From Neptunomonas phycophila (lineage in GTDB: Bacteria > Pseudomonadota > Gammaproteobacteria > Pseudomonadales > Balneatricaceae): a stretch of DNA of 64,000 nucleotides. The first letter of the stretch is position 1, and each line of letters starts with the position of its first letter. Made by a program: the position numbers and the translations under genes. Location: positions 2,294,001 to 2,358,000 of the forward strand of contig NZ_MRCI01000001.1 of assembly GCF_001922575.1 (NCBI RefSeq), written 5' to 3'. Shown piece after piece: positions 9,166-17,885 of the stretch. Below the pieces are notes generated by a model. The model had not been told where the DNA came from. It ran no database searches and saw only the letters and a list, made by a program, of their open reading frames with translations.

Positions 9166-9880
9166 ACGATTGACCTACCTTAGACTCAAGCCGTGTTACT
9201 TCATTTAATTGGGTAAGAGGTACGCTGCGCTTAAACGAAGAGGCTAGCGCTTCATCATGACTCACCATAATTAACGTAGTGTTTAAATCACTGACGAGCT
9301 CATTGAGTATTGCAACAAACTGCTCACGCGCTTGCTTATCAAGCGCAGACGTCGGTTCGTCAGCGATAATTAACGATGGTGAACCAATCAGCGCCCGTGC
9401 GACAGCTACACGCTGCTGCTGCCCTACAGACAGTTCGGTTACTTTGGCATTACGCTGCAGTGGCTCGGCTAAGCCTAAACGCTCTAAAAAATAAGCGGCA
9501 GCCTTGCCCACAGAACCGTGCTGACTTACAGCGTAAGCTTCTTTCGTTTCCGAGAAACGACAAGCCATTGCAACATTATCAGTTAGGGATAAGTACGGTA
9601 ATAAATTTAAGGTTTGAAAGATAAAGCCAATTTTATCCGCACGATATTGATCACGCCGTGCCCCTGACAAACTGGCTATATCTGTTCCACTAATGTGAAT
9701 GCTTCCTTGCTGCGGTAGCAGCATGCCGGTTAGCAGATTAAGTAAGGTGCTTTTTCCACTCCCCGATGGGCCGTGCAAAAATACCCTATCACCTGTGTCC
9801 AGATCGAAACGCGGTATATCTAACAGATTAGATCCGCCGCGCCACGAGAACTTCAAATCCTTAACCACTACCGCTGGCAT
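9155..9880 (-). CDS. LolD/MacB-type ABC transporter ATP-binding protein (zrg operon)
   Basis: A 241-residue ATPase with Walker A at residues 37-45 (GPSGSGKST), a Q-loop (GFIFQTLNLLPYLSL), the signature helix written as LSVGQQQR instead of LSGGQ, Walker B (LIIADEPTSALD) and the switch histidine (MVSHD). The replacement LSVGQ is common in LolD-like proteins of this subfamily. Start ATG has AAGGAT upstream with six-base spacing. The stop overlaps the permease start by 11 bases, and ZrgA ends 23 bases upstream. It powers the permease encoded next to it. Confidence 0.88.
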   Translation of the reverse strand: MPAVVVKDLKFSWRGGSNLLDIPRFDLDTGDRVFLHGPSGSGKSTLLNLLTGMLLPQQGSIHISGTDIASLSGARRDQYRADKIGFIFQTLNLLPYLSLTDNVAMACRFSETKEAYAVSQHGSVGKAAAYFLERLGLAEPLQRNAKVTELSVGQQQRVAVARALIGSPSLIIADEPTSALDKQAREQFVAILNELVSDLNTTLIMVSHDEALASSFKRSVPLTQLNEVTRLESKVGQSYVG

Positions 9881-9903
9881 TAAACATCCTTACTACATGT
9901 CAA

Positions 9904-10620
9904 TTAAAAAACGATAACCGTATTACCTTGAGTTAATGACCCGCCAGTTTGACCTGCGGGAGTAATGGCTTGATAACGAATTTCATCAATACCAGGGTAA
10001 CTCGGCATCAAATTGACCTCAATTTGCTTCAGATGTTCAGGGTAACGACACTCAAAAGTATATTTAGCTGAAAAATCGGCATGGCCATCGTGATCATGCT
10101 CCTCGTGGTCGTCATGCTTTTCATGGTCATGATCGTCGTGGTCATGGTCATCATGCTTTTCATGGTCATGGTCGTCGTGACCGTGGTCGTCATGCTCCTC
10201 ATGGTCATGGTCGTCGTGATCGTGGTCGTCATGCTCCTCATGGTCGTGGTCGTCGTGATCGTGACCTTCAGTATGAGCGGCTAAGGTGGTGTCGATATCA
10301 GCCTCTTTTAATAAACACAGTGCTGACTCAGGTAGTACGATTTGTTCGTAACCTTGTTTTAAGTTTAATAAGGTTTGCTCAACTTTCTGCTTTTCTTCAG
10401 GAGTTTTTGGCTGATGCTCAAAGCCAACAAGGTTAACAGCAGGAGAGCGCCAACTCACTTCTACGTTACCCTCTTCGATGGCCAATGTGAGTGCTACTTT
10501 ACCATGCTCATGTGCCTCGCCAGCTACCGCACCCGCAGAGACAGCTACACCCAGTATTGCAAGCAGATGACGTACTTTCGCTGTATTGTTTCTTAGCGCA
10601 TTTACTTTTAATGAACCCAT
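9904..10620 (-). CDS. zrgA: ZrgA-family (DUF2796) zinc-binding periplasmic protein with His/Asp repeats
   Basis: A 238-residue exported protein. The signal peptide ends near residue 33 (AVSAGAVAGEA). The DUF2796 core is split by an extreme histidine-aspartate region (residues 119-181) containing four 13-residue repeats of the type HDHDDHDHEEHDD; these could bind many zinc ions. The core contains the VSWRSPAVNLVGFEHQPKT segment typical of the family. In Vibrio, ZrgA is a Zur-regulated zinc protein, and here a promoter overlapped by Zur-like boxes lies directly upstream, with three operon genes downstream. The only cysteine visible after the signal peptide pairs with another near the end (CLLK, FECRYP). 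Assignment is strong from family and regulation together. Confidence 0.88.
   Translation of the reverse strand: MGSLKVNALRNNTAKVRHLLAILGVAVSAGAVAGEAHEHGKVALTLAIEEGNVEVSWRSPAVNLVGFEHQPKTPEEKQKVEQTLLNLKQGYEQIVLPESALCLLKEADIDTTLAAHTEGHDHDDHDHEEHDDHDHDDHDHEEHDDHGHDDHDHEKHDDHDHDDHDHEKHDDHEEHDHDGHADFSAKYTFECRYPEHLKQIEVNLMPSYPGIDEIRYQAITPAGQTGGSLTQGNTVIVF
10108..10263 (-). repeat. Four in-frame 39-base tandem repeats coding for a His/Asp repeat
   Basis: Four consecutive 39-base units inside zrgA encode four copies of a 13-residue His/Asp unit (residues 120-171); units 3 and 4 carry the change EE to EK, and unit 3 also has G for D at position 2. The near-identical DNA suggests recent expansion by slippage or unequal crossing-over, so copy number may vary between strains. 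Confidence 0.9.
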
Positions 10621-10668
10621 CTCACTACCCTTTTCTCATACGATTATTTAAAACTGAGTTTTAAATAC

Positions 10669-10681
10669 GTTATATCATAAC
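10669..10681. promoter_or_regulatory. Zur-like operator 1 of the zinc operon (overlaps the -10)
   Basis: The 13-base core GTTATATCATAAC has perfect GTTAT/ATAAC arms and matches the enterobacterial Zur core GTTATANTATAAC at all but one defined position. It coincides with the -10 of the zrg promoter. Basis: direct reading plus the remembered consensus; no score computed. Confidence 0.72.
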
Positions 10682-10697
10682 AGCACCAAGCCGTAAA
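10669..10697 (-). promoter_or_regulatory. Promoter of the zrg-like zinc operon
   Basis: Reading the minus strand, a -35 TTTACG (10697-10692) is separated by exactly 17 bases from a -10 TATAAC (10674-10669). This sits about 50 bases upstream of the zrgA start. The -10 is embedded in a Zur-like palindrome, which would let zinc-loaded Zur block RNA polymerase. Confidence 0.65.
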
Positions 10698-10702
10698 TTA
10701 CT

Positions 10703-10715
10703 GTTACCTTATAAC
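10703..10715. promoter_or_regulatory. Zur-like operator 2 of the zinc operon (upstream of the -35)
   Basis: Core GTTACCTTATAAC. It differs from the Zur-like core before the CobW gene (GTTACTTTATAAC, centred at 55002) at one base. The centre is 34 bases, close to three helical turns, from operator 1, so two Zur dimers could sit on the same face and flank the promoter. Confidence 0.68.
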
Positions 10716-10753
10716 ACTTAATAAACGTACACTTGCGCTCCTGCTACCGAACT

Positions 10754-11041
10754 TTATTGGCAAGATTGATGACTGTGGATTAGTTGCAACTTTTGAGCAC
10801 GACTTAAGCGCTTTATATGATATTCGCGCGATGAAGCCGCCGACCTATCCTGATGCGGCTCGCTCCACACCAAGGTTACTGGGCGCCGCACACGTGTGTA
10901 TTTCGCAGCCAACTTATCGTTGCTGTTATGTTCATTAACCCGACGCTCGCAGTTAGTTGTAATACCTGTGTATAGGCTAGCATCCGCACAAAGCAGTATA
11001 TAAACATACCAATTTTGGGAATGGCTACTGTTGTCAGTCAT
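10754..11041 (-). CDS. GIY-YIG nuclease-domain protein (UPF0213/YhbQ type)
   Basis: A 95-residue single-domain protein. The two motif tyrosines are in YVYILLC and LYTGIT (a G-I-T rather than G-I-Y version common in this family), followed by the conserved arginine region CERRVNEHN, and the AKYTRVRRPVTLVW strand, then REYHIKRLSRAQK. YhbQ-type proteins are linked to DNA repair or stress but lack a firm role. I take ATG at 11041; a GTG at 11059 would add six residues but has no ribosome site. Confidence 0.82.
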   Translation of the reverse strand: MTDNSSHSQNWYVYILLCADASLYTGITTNCERRVNEHNSNDKLAAKYTRVRRPVTLVWSEPHQDRSAASSREYHIKRLSRAQKLQLIHSHQSCQ

Positions 11042-11209
11042 TGATAGAGTCCGCTGCACTAATCATTATGAATCGGCTAGGTACTTTGCTATTAGTTCAG
11101 ATCAAGTACAAGGCTAATTTTCAAGGCTTATCGAGCCATTGAAGTTGTTCTACCTTATTATCTTACCACCCCAAAATTTAATCACGGCCGCTTACAAGGA
11201 GTCCGTTTG

Positions 11210-12454
11210 ATGCATACGCTTTTACTATTACTGGCAGGCATCGCCTTTTTGATGATTGTGCTGGAAGATGTCATCCATCTTAACAAAGCTAAATCCACTT
11301 TATTCTTAGGTACGCTGGCTTGGTTGCTGTTATTTCTATTCCCGGATCAAGGCGTAGAAGCAGCTGATATACAACTCATGCTCAATGAGAACCTACTAGA
11401 AATCGCCAGCTTATGGCTTTTCCTTATGGCCGCGATGACCTTTGTTGCCTACCTAAACCATCACGGCTTGATAGAAACCCTCATCTATAAGTTTTTACCT
11501 TCACGTATTGGTGAGAAAAGCTTAATTTTTATGGTGGCGATTTTTTCTTTCATCTTTTCTTCGTTATCTGACAACATCACTGCCACATTGGTCTCTGTCG
11601 CATTAGTGTTATCACTTAAACTCCCCCCTCATAAAACGCTTAAATTTGCCGTGATGGTGGTGTTTGCCGTTAACTCTGGTGGTGTATCGTTAATCACTGG
11701 TGATGTAACCACATTAATGATTTTTTTAGATAACAAAGTGGCCATTCAAGATTTGCTGTGGTTGTCACTCCCCTCATTCGTGAGTGTGATGTTACTCGCC
11801 TCTATGCTGTCATTTGGGCTCAGCGGCGAGCTCTTAATTGATGGCGGTGCCCGCACGCATGACAGAGTGGGCATGTCGATTGCCATCATCTTTTTGGCCA
11901 CCATTATTTCTACTATTTTACTGAATATAATTGCAGGAGTTCCTCCGGTTTTAACCTTCCTCTTTGGTTTATCGATCATGTTCTTGATTGGCCGTTTTTT
12001 TCATAAGCAAGACAGTCGAGAAGACATGCTTGATTACATCCGCGCCATTGAGTTTGATACGCTGCTCTTCTTTTTAGGGATTTTATTACTAGTTGGTATG
12101 CTCAAAGAAATTGGGGTATTGGATAACCTCGTTACTATTTACGAAGTGCTACCGCCGATTCATGCAAACTTTGTAATGGGGCTACTGTCATCATTAGTCG
12201 ATAACGTGCCATTAACAGCTGCCTTACTAAAAGCAGACCCAGCCATGACTGAAGCCAGTTGGTTATCGTTAACTTACGCGGTGGGGGTTGGCGGTTCTTT
12301 GCTAGTCATAGGCTCTGCCGCCGGCATTGTCGCTATGAGTAAAGTTGCAGAGGTTACCTTTATTAGTTACCTCAAATACACGCTCTTCTTACTCATTGCT
12401 TATTTGGTGGGCTATGCCGGTAGCTTGGTGATTGGCGATATAGTGTTTGGATAA
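11210..12454 (+). CDS. nhaD: Na+/H+ antiporter NhaD
   Basis: A 414-residue integral membrane protein of about 12-13 hydrophobic segments, matching the NhaD family of marine and halophilic bacteria. It exports Na+ or Li+ in exchange for H+ at alkaline pH. The family signature stretches are present: FSSLSDNITATLVS, VNSGGVSLITGDVTTLMI and LSSLVDNVPLTAALL, with paired Asp-Asn residues in the broken helices. The ATG at 11210 has AAGGAG eight bases upstream (11196-11201); a TTG at 11207 is too close to it. A long inverted repeat follows the stop. Presence fits a marine habitat. Confidence 0.93.
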   Translation: MHTLLLLLAGIAFLMIVLEDVIHLNKAKSTLFLGTLAWLLLFLFPDQGVEAADIQLMLNENLLEIASLWLFLMAAMTFVAYLNHHGLIETLIYKFLPSRIGEKSLIFMVAIFSFIFSSLSDNITATLVSVALVLSLKLPPHKTLKFAVMVVFAVNSGGVSLITGDVTTLMIFLDNKVAIQDLLWLSLPSFVSVMLLASMLSFGLSGELLIDGGARTHDRVGMSIAIIFLATIISTILLNIIAGVPPVLTFLFGLSIMFLIGRFFHKQDSREDMLDYIRAIEFDTLLFFLGILLLVGMLKEIGVLDNLVTIYEVLPPIHANFVMGLLSSLVDNVPLTAALLKADPAMTEASWLSLTYAVGVGGSLLVIGSAAGIVAMSKVAEVTFISYLKYTLFLLIAYLVGYAGSLVIGDIVFG

Positions 12455-12466
12455 GCATTAAACGTA

Positions 12467-12510
12467 TAACCCAGTCAATTTTAAGTAGTGCCTTAAAGTT
12501 GACTGGGTTA
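12467..12510. terminator. Long hairpin between convergent nhaD and porin genes
   Basis: Perfect 12-base inverted repeat TAACCCAGTCAA / TTGACTGGGTTA, continued inward by one G-U pair and six further pairs (TTTAAG/CTTAAA), giving a 19-pair stem and a six-base loop. It lies 12 bases after the nhaD stop. Neither strand has a run of T after the stem, so it may act as an RNA 3'-end stabiliser or factor-assisted terminator rather than a classical intrinsic terminator. Confidence 0.6.
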
Positions 12511-12538
12511 GTTCCTGGCCCACGCTATGCGTTAGTCA

Positions 12539-13729
12539 TTAGAAAAGGGAATCTATCGACAACCTAACTAGGCTTTGATCATCGCCCGCACCAGAATCCA
12601 GATGGTTAAAGTGCGCTTTCACATTAAATAAACGTGATACATCCCAACTCATAAACAGCCCTGTTAACGCACTGTCACCTTCAACAATGGTGCGCAACCC
12701 CGTTAACATTTCATCAAATTGATATGAAGCACTCAAAGCCATACCTGCGGGTCGGCTATCAGGTTGACCAACTAACAAACTATCATTCACATGCTCGTAA
12801 GAGGTGTATAACTGCAAGCTATCGGTCACATCCCCTCCCAGCATCAAATGTAATCGACGACGCTGGGGTTGATACTCGTTATCCCAACGCAACTGATTAT
12901 ATTCGCCCAGCAAATACAACGAATCAAAATCCATGCGCCCACCAAGGCTCAATAGACTTAGTTCATCTTCAGGCTCAATATATTGAGCCAAGCCAGGCAG
13001 ATAAGATAACGGCGCTATATTTGAGTAGGTAGAGATTCCTTCGTACATGGAGATCACATCAGACATGGTAAAATCAGTTTCACCTTGATGATAGGCCATA
13101 CTGAGCCGGTTATGACTCCATTTTGGCTCGTACGAAAAGCCCCATGCGTCTGACGCTAATAAACCAAAGGTTCCGTCAGAAAACGTATAGTCATCGCATG
13201 CACTCCCTAAGTAGCCTTTCAACTCATGCAATACACTACCGGTGGAAAAGCTGTACTGGAAATCTAAGCCCTGAATAGTTTGCATGGGAGCAAACGTTGT
13301 TGCCCTTGGGGTTTTATTTGAAGGGTAAATATAGCCTAAATCTCTAAAATCATTATAAATTTTAAGCGGATAAGGTAGGCGACCTGCCCGTAGGCGTAAT
13401 GCATTGTTAATTTGATAACTGGTAAATGCTAAAGGCAACTCGGTTTTATACTCACGAGAACTACGGCTTAACACATACATACTGCCCGACAGTTGCTCGG
13501 TAACTTTTGCGCCTACCCATATGCCACGCTTCCCATCTTGGCGAACGGAAAAGTCATTCTCGTACTTCTCGGCTAAACCCGAAAGGCTTTGGTTGGATAA
13601 GGTACTTTCACTGTAACTTTGCTGAGAAAAAAAGCGAGAAGGTTGGCTTTTATAATCAGTCGGGTATTGCTCAGCGGCCACTGCTTGTTGGCTGATTAAG
13701 GTAGCAATGATAAAAAACTGTGACTTCAT
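12539..13729 (-). CDS. Putative outer-membrane beta-barrel (porin-like) protein
   Basis: A 396-residue protein with a signal peptide (residues 1-18, ending AVAA), alternating hydrophobic/polar strands throughout, many Tyr and Ser residues, and a C-terminal phenylalanine (LSIDSLF) as expected for BamA-dependent barrels. A lightly conserved trait is the RLRAGRLPYPLKIYND stretch, which resembles phosphate-selective or DcaP-like porin walls. I do not recognise a specific family. The second half reads as matched hairpins (for example LHLMLGGDVTDSLQLYTSYEH). Upstream is a 476-base gene-free region. Substrate unknown. Confidence 0.65.
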   Translation of the reverse strand: MKSQFFIIATLISQQAVAAEQYPTDYKSQPSRFFSQQSYSESTLSNQSLSGLAEKYENDFSVRQDGKRGIWVGAKVTEQLSGSMYVLSRSSREYKTELPLAFTSYQINNALRLRAGRLPYPLKIYNDFRDLGYIYPSNKTPRATTFAPMQTIQGLDFQYSFSTGSVLHELKGYLGSACDDYTFSDGTFGLLASDAWGFSYEPKWSHNRLSMAYHQGETDFTMSDVISMYEGISTYSNIAPLSYLPGLAQYIEPEDELSLLSLGGRMDFDSLYLLGEYNQLRWDNEYQPQRRRLHLMLGGDVTDSLQLYTSYEHVNDSLLVGQPDSRPAGMALSASYQFDEMLTGLRTIVEGDSALTGLFMSWDVSRLFNVKAHFNHLDSGAGDDQSLVRLSIDSLF

Positions 13730-14205
13730 AAACTAATTACATTCTCGCACTTGTGTTGGGGTAGCCACCAATGAATAGCTTTACCGATATACTCAGTGAC
13801 TAGGCTAACCACATACAAGCCGTGACAGTGAGGTTCAAATTTACTGAGCATTTAGCACATGTACCGTTTGCTCTTTGCTCTTACTTTGGATTAAGTATAG
13901 ATAAAAATACATTAGCTGCATGAGGAGTAACGGCTAAGAGCGCTCTTAAACAATAAGAAAGAGTCTCTTTCGCGTCATTGCACGACTTACACTACACCAA
14001 ATTACGTGATAATAAAGGGTAGATGATAGAGGTTATAAACCATCTGTAAAGGGATATCTGATCATTTTTTATACATTGCAGTTCGAACCTGATTCTAAAA
14101 AATACGCCGTAAAAACATACTGATAGGGATGTATATTTTAGTAGATAACGATTAAAACCCATTACCCAACTTCCCTTCATGCCACCTGCGCGGCGACATC
14201 ATTAT
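13730..14205. other. Gene-free region upstream of the porin gene and downstream of polB
   Basis: 476 bases without a convincing gene. On the minus strand a TATACT (+ strand AGTATA at 13894-13899) could be the -10 of the porin promoter, with a poor -35. A perfect 14-base palindrome TAAGAGCGCTCTTA lies at 13935-13948, a possible operator. No hairpin terminator is seen right after polB. A short hydrophobic open frame (13992-14180, minus) has no support. Confidence 0.4.
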
Positions 14206-16620
14206 TTAAGAAAACAAATCGACTTGCTGGGAAGTAAGTGCTTCAAAGCTGTCATCCAAAAAGCACAGAATCCCATCAACAACGGGCATAATTTGCTTTT
14301 CTATATAATGCTCGTAATCAATAGCCGAGCGTCGATATTCAACGGGTTCTGGGCCATTGACCGTCATAATATAGCTCACATGCATGCCAGGCTGATACAA
14401 AACGGGCCTTTCATACTTACTTTGCTCGGCTTCAGCTTTCAGTGCCGCTTGTACATGCGGAGGTTTCATACGGATATAATCACTAAGCGGCTGGCGTAGG
14501 CGGCGTCGATAAACCAATTGGTCATCTAACTCAGACGCTCGTAGTTGTTTGATCAGCATTTGAATGTATTCTTTATAAGGCTGATCACGAAATACTGCTT
14601 CGTACAATGTGCGTTGTAACTCGCGTGCTAAAGGAGTCCAGTCGGAGCGAACATTTTCCAGCCCTTTAAAAACCATGTGAGTATCGCCATTTGTGGAGCG
14701 CAACAAACCGGCATAGCGTTTTTTACTACCTTTTTCAGAGTGACGCATGCGCGGCATGAGAAAACGGCTGTAATGCGTTTCATACTCTAGCTCTAAATGA
14801 CTTTCTATACGGAAACGTGACTGAACCTGTTCTGACCACCAAGCATTCAAGTACACCGCCAGCTCGTTGCCTTTGTCGGCAGCCTCTTCTTCTTTGCAAG
14901 CATCATCTAACAGAACAAAGACAGAGTCCGTATCTCCATAGATAACTTGATAGCCAAACGCCTGCTCTATTTCATCGCGGGTTTGCTGCAGAATTTGATG
15001 GCCACGCAATGTAATTGAACCGGCTAGGCGTTGATCAAAAAAGCGACACACATTAGAACCCAGCACACCATAAAACGCGTTCATGATAATTTTTATGGCT
15101 TGGGACAGTGGTTTGTTCTCACGCTTTTTAGCTTGATCGCGCGCCGCCCACAACTCTTCAATAATGGTGGGTAATATAGATGGGTTTCGACTAAAAACCG
15201 CTTGATTAAAACCTGGCACAAGCCCTGTGTCATCAGACGAAGCTTTAAGACCTTCAGCTAAGCCACATGGGTCTACTTTAAATGTACGGATGATACTGGG
15301 GTACAGACTCTTAAAGTCGAGCACCAACACATTTCGATACAAGCCAGGCAAAGACTCCATAACAAAGCCGCCCGGCGCATCCAGCCCACTCGCACCACTA
15401 GCATATTCGGGGCCTACATACCCATGTCGATGCAACCGTGGTAAGTACTGAAAATCGAAAGCAGCCGCTGAGCCTCCCACTTTATCCAACGACAGGCCAG
15501 TCAACCGAGTCCGCTCTATTAGGTATTCAATAAGACGCGTTTCAACAAAAATATCCCAAACCAACTTACAATCTTCTAAGTTATAGCGCGCTAATGCGGG
15601 TTGATCTTCACGGTATAAGCGCTGAATCTCCTCGCCTCTGTCATTAGGATGCGTTATCAGCTTACCCCGTTTAAATAGGCTCTGAGCGACAGATTCGAGG
15701 CTATAACTTTCAAAATGAAACGTCGCGTTTTTTAACGTATCAATTCCATCTAGGACATTGCGCCCTTCTATTCTGGCATACCATTTCCCTTGCCCTGACT
15801 GCACGACCTGCAAAGGTTGTTGATCTCGCCCGATGGTTAACGGCACTTTCAATGCCTGAGCCCGCTGGGCCAAAACTTTAAAATCGAAACCAACTACGTT
15901 CCAACCAATCAACAAATCAGGATCAATGTTTTTTACTAACTCCACCCAAGCTTTAAGTAATGTGCGCTCATCAGGGAAATAGCGGATGAGTTCTGTGTTG
16001 TTACCAACCCCTCTCATTAATACCACTCGCTCGAGGAGGCAAGATTGAGTCACGCCTCCATCACTATCTAATGAGATAGCGTCTGAGTTTGGAGAATAGA
16101 TCGCTTGATAGCAGCCAATTGAATGAATCAGATCTGCTCGCATGGTGGTTTCGATGTCGACAGACAAAACGGTTAAAGAGGGTTTGTAATCCGTCGGGCG
16201 CAGCTTAGGGGGTAATCCGGGTTGTAGAAACACCTCTACACCGCCAAAGATAAAACGCTCCATTAAGTAACGATCTACTGGGCGGATATCTTCTTCCATC
16301 ATGGCGATAGCGTGTCGTGTAAGCCGCTCTATGATCTCGCGCTGTATTCGAAGAGAGCGCGTATATAACCCGTGCACGCCTTTATAATTCAAATCCGTTA
16401 ACGAGAGCTTTTTAAGCCGCCACCCCTTCAAGCCTCTACAGATCAAGCGAATATCGTCCACATTCTCATCGCAGACAAAAAAAACCGTTTCCTGGTGATC
16501 AATAGATATCAACGATACTCCGGCGTCATGACGAACCCAGTAACGAAGTTGGAGCGTATGGTTTTGATCTTGCTGATGGCGGGCAATAATAAAGCCACGT
16601 ATAGCGGTAACAGCGGTCAC
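14206..16620 (-). CDS. polB: DNA polymerase II (family B)
   Basis: An 804-residue family B polymerase, similar in length to E. coli Pol II (783). It has the proofreading exonuclease (Asp155-Ile-Glu157 in VLSVDIETT; NVVGFDFKVL) and the polymerase motifs: A (DFKSLYPSII), B (IIMNAFYGVLGS) and C (YGDTDSVFV). Pol II takes part in replication restart and translesion synthesis. The start is GTG at 16620. In E. coli it is LexA regulated; I see no CTG-N10-CAG box in the 140 bases upstream, so SOS control is not supported by the sequence here. Confidence 0.95.
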   Translation of the reverse strand: MTAVTAIRGFIIARHQQDQNHTLQLRYWVRHDAGVSLISIDHQETVFFVCDENVDDIRLICRGLKGWRLKKLSLTDLNYKGVHGLYTRSLRIQREIIERLTRHAIAMMEEDIRPVDRYLMERFIFGGVEVFLQPGLPPKLRPTDYKPSLTVLSVDIETTMRADLIHSIGCYQAIYSPNSDAISLDSDGGVTQSCLLERVVLMRGVGNNTELIRYFPDERTLLKAWVELVKNIDPDLLIGWNVVGFDFKVLAQRAQALKVPLTIGRDQQPLQVVQSGQGKWYARIEGRNVLDGIDTLKNATFHFESYSLESVAQSLFKRGKLITHPNDRGEEIQRLYREDQPALARYNLEDCKLVWDIFVETRLIEYLIERTRLTGLSLDKVGGSAAAFDFQYLPRLHRHGYVGPEYASGASGLDAPGGFVMESLPGLYRNVLVLDFKSLYPSIIRTFKVDPCGLAEGLKASSDDTGLVPGFNQAVFSRNPSILPTIIEELWAARDQAKKRENKPLSQAIKIIMNAFYGVLGSNVCRFFDQRLAGSITLRGHQILQQTRDEIEQAFGYQVIYGDTDSVFVLLDDACKEEEAADKGNELAVYLNAWWSEQVQSRFRIESHLELEYETHYSRFLMPRMRHSEKGSKKRYAGLLRSTNGDTHMVFKGLENVRSDWTPLARELQRTLYEAVFRDQPYKEYIQMLIKQLRASELDDQLVYRRRLRQPLSDYIRMKPPHVQAALKAEAEQSKYERPVLYQPGMHVSYIMTVNGPEPVEYRRSAIDYEHYIEKQIMPVVDGILCFLDDSFEALTSQQVDLFS

Positions 16621-16704
16621 TGTGGAGTCGATCTCTCGTTAATTATCCAATACTCCATATGACACCCAGCCGTAATCATTATATGGAGAGTGGTATAGCC
16701 TACA

Positions 16705-16732
16705 AAAAAACGGGCCATCAGACCCGTTTTTT
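16705..16732 (-). terminator. Intrinsic terminator (bidirectional form) after the BASS symporter
   Basis: AAAAAACGGG (16705-16714) / CCCGTTTTTT (16723-16732) with an eight-base loop; T-runs follow the stem on both strands. It is 28 bases downstream of the minus-strand symporter stop and separates it from polB. Confidence 0.82.
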
Positions 16733-16760
16733 ATATGGATTTTGTCCAAACAACGCTTAG

Positions 16761-17705
16761 TTAGCTTGTTACATCACTTTTTGAAGCGTTGGTTTCTGGC
16801 GTCTCAACTAGAGGGCGTCGGCTCCAATAACTCGCCAATAAAGAGCCGGAAATATTGTGCCAAACACTAAACACCGTGCCAGGAAGCGCGGCCATTGGCG
16901 TAAAGAACTTAATAGCCAAAGCAGCGGCAAGCCCAGAGTTTTGTAGGCCTACTTCAAATGCAATTGTACGGCATACACGGGCATCGAAGCCTAAAAGAAA
17001 GGTTACCCAATAGCCTAGCACCAAACCAATGGTGTTATGCAAAACAACAGCCGCAGCAACGACTAAGCCAATATCAGCCAACTTAGGCGCACTTAGCGCG
17101 ACCACTATTGCAATGATAAGTACAATGGCAAACATAGACACATAGGGGAAAGCAGGTTCTGATTTTTTAACCACACCAGGAAGAAATGTATTAATCAACA
17201 CTCCTAAACCGACCGGAATTAACACAATTTTTACTAAGCTCAACAACATACCCGCTACAGGCACATCAACGCTTTGGCCGATCATCAAAGAGACTAGTAC
17301 CGGTGTTAGCACAACACCTAACAAGGTTGATATAGCTGTCATTGATATGGATAACGCCGTGTCTCCTTTCGCTAGATAGCACATTACATTAGACGAGGTT
17401 CCACCGGCTACGCTCCCTACCAGCAACATACCTACCGTCAAATCACTATCAAAGCCCCACACAGTAGCAACAGCATAAGCCGCGACAGGCATGACTAAAA
17501 ATTGAAGCGCCACACCCACTACAACAGCACTCTTCTTTTGCAAAACACGCTTAAAGTCAGAAAGGCTCAAGGTTAAGCCCATTGCCAACATAATAAGGGT
17601 TAGCAAAGGAACGATATAAGCTTTTAAGTCAACGAATAAGGCTGGTAGAAAGAATGCAACAACCGATAATAAAACAGCCCATAAAGGGAATAGCTGGATA
17701 ACCAT
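16761..17705 (-). CDS. Bile acid:sodium symporter (BASS) family transporter
   Basis: A 314-residue protein with about nine to ten membrane segments. The BASS signatures are present: LTLIMLAMGLTLSLSDF near the N-terminus, VGSVAGGTSSNVMCYLAKGD for the first sodium-binding crossover, and AFEVGLQNSGLAAALA for the second. Bacterial members move organic anions such as pantoate or bile-acid-like compounds with Na+. The ATG has TGGAG seven bases upstream. The gene is monocistronic (terminator on its 3' side; 180 bases to mvaD on the 5' side). Substrate cannot be deduced. Confidence 0.9.
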   Translation of the reverse strand: MVIQLFPLWAVLLSVVAFFLPALFVDLKAYIVPLLTLIMLAMGLTLSLSDFKRVLQKKSAVVVGVALQFLVMPVAAYAVATVWGFDSDLTVGMLLVGSVAGGTSSNVMCYLAKGDTALSISMTAISTLLGVVLTPVLVSLMIGQSVDVPVAGMLLSLVKIVLIPVGLGVLINTFLPGVVKKSEPAFPYVSMFAIVLIIAIVVALSAPKLADIGLVVAAAVVLHNTIGLVLGYWVTFLLGFDARVCRTIAFEVGLQNSGLAAALAIKFFTPMAALPGTVFSVWHNISGSLLASYWSRRPLVETPETNASKSDVTS

Positions 17706-17885
17706 AATAGAACTCCATTAGGTTGTACTCATTAAAGGCTGGCGGGCCTTTTTATTCAGCGCTCTGCGCTTGAGTACTGTAGTTATTATTGCCCTTGCCC
17801 ATACAGCAGAGGGCTCGGGATTGTATAGGAATGGAGTTCTAATTAACTAGTTGGGAAATATGTTTTGCACTGAGCGCAATAACCA

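Noticed and set aside
10081-10284. Valine/methionine-rich open frame on the plus strand
   Set aside because: It is the antisense of the His/Asp repeat in zrgA; low complexity and no ribosome site.
13992-14180. Hydrophobic 62-residue open frame downstream of polB
   Set aside because: Weak ribosome site, no recognisable family and a gene-free neighbourhood; could be chance.
16621-16760. LexA box before polB
   Set aside because: Looked for CTG-N10-CAG upstream of the polB start; none found.
17734-17753. AAAGGC/GCCTTT hairpin with T-run between the symporter and mvaD
   Set aside because: The T-run is on the plus strand but both neighbours are minus-strand genes; no transcript to terminate is known there.
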